Position numbers and translations under genes: made by a program. The notes under the pieces are model-generated. The model did no database searches. It was given only the letters and a program-made list of their open reading frames with translations, and was not told the DNA's origin. From the NCBI GenBank assembly GCA_964397855.1, contig CAYNKQ010000015.1:1-29147 (forward strand): a stretch of DNA of 29,147 bases, given 5' to 3'. Below, one piece after another: positions 29,097 to 29,147 of the stretch; the stretch's first letter is position 1; each line of letters begins with the position of its first letter. This DNA is from UBA7683 sp964397855 (GTDB lineage Bacteria; Patescibacteriota; Saccharimonadia; Saccharimonadales; UBA7683).

Positions 29097-29147
29097 TGGA
29101 GGGTCCACTGGGACTTGAACCCAGGACACCCTGCTTAAAAGGCAGGT
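29097..29147 (-). tRNA. tRNA-Lys (TTT), 3' part, cut by the window edge
   Basis: On the minus strand: anticodon arm CCTGC-CTTTTAA-GCAGG with anticodon TTT (29138-29140), a 5-nt variable loop, T arm CTGGG-TTCAAGT-CCCAG, the 3' half of the acceptor stem (29101-29107), T at position 73 and an encoded CCA (29097-29099). The D arm and 5' acceptor half lie outside the window. U73 is unusual for tRNA-Lys, which normally has A or G. Confidence 0.9.

Noticed and set aside
1..29147. CRISPR array, insertion sequence, prophage or toxin-antitoxin pair
   Set aside because: No spaced direct repeats, transposase, integrase, phage structural gene or toxin-antitoxin pair was recognised on either strand.

Overview
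The window looks like chromosome from a Patescibacteria (CPR) member, most probably Candidatus Saccharibacteria (TM7). The evidence is a monoderm-type type IV pilus (T4P) locus with no secretin gene, a very short TsaB, a ComEC without its metallo-beta-lactamase domain, lamin-tail and choice-of-anchor surface proteins ending in xAxTG/xPxTG-like sorting tails, and small tightly packed operons. The assignment is inferred from gene content and protein style; no marker-gene tree was run. Conserved genes need no reassigned stop codon, so the standard code is assumed.

Layout. 1-236: non-coding, with two perfect hairpins. 237-3462 (minus): RNase Y and two exported wall- or membrane-anchored proteins. 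3556-13219 (minus): one long T4P block in the order pilB, pilC, pilA, two minor prepilins, a large beta-solenoid PilX/GspK-like minor pilin, pilM, pilN, pilO and a small membrane protein, followed by tsaE and tsaB. 13308-13886 (plus): a PRC-barrel-like protein. 13979-15871 (minus): recA and recX with a strong hairpin between them, divergent from a second PilA-like prepilin at 15970. 16473-21331 (minus): a PH-domain membrane protein, then ruvB, an S51 peptidase-like gene and ruvA as one operon, a 47-residue ORF and ruvC. A membrane-anchored HNH/DUF1524 nuclease sits on the plus strand between ruvA and ruvC. 21426-25519 (minus): a lamin-tail surface protein with four 26-residue Cys repeats, yebC, a small membrane protein and comEC. 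25708-28929 (minus): two tandem paralogues of a choice-of-anchor Q surface protein, the downstream copy broken and the upstream copy intact. The right edge cuts a tRNA-Lys(TTT).

How the genes fit together. T4P, ComEC, a surface nuclease, RecA/RecX and the complete RuvABC set could together capture, import and recombine DNA. The surface proteins with sorting tails would mediate contact with a host cell. Both roles are inference from family knowledge.

Most notable signals. (1) A run of ten G lies between a candidate -35 and -10 upstream of the intact surface protein, which looks like a phase-variable promoter. (2) About ten genes have a TATACT-like -10, often extended with TGn, only 6-13 nt before the ATG, which predicts leaderless or near-leaderless mRNAs; another set of genes has ordinary Shine-Dalgarno sites. 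(3) The broken paralogue carries a net one-base frameshift and an in-frame TAG. (4) A matching 20-nt element occurs 4 nt after the stop codons of two unrelated plus-strand genes.
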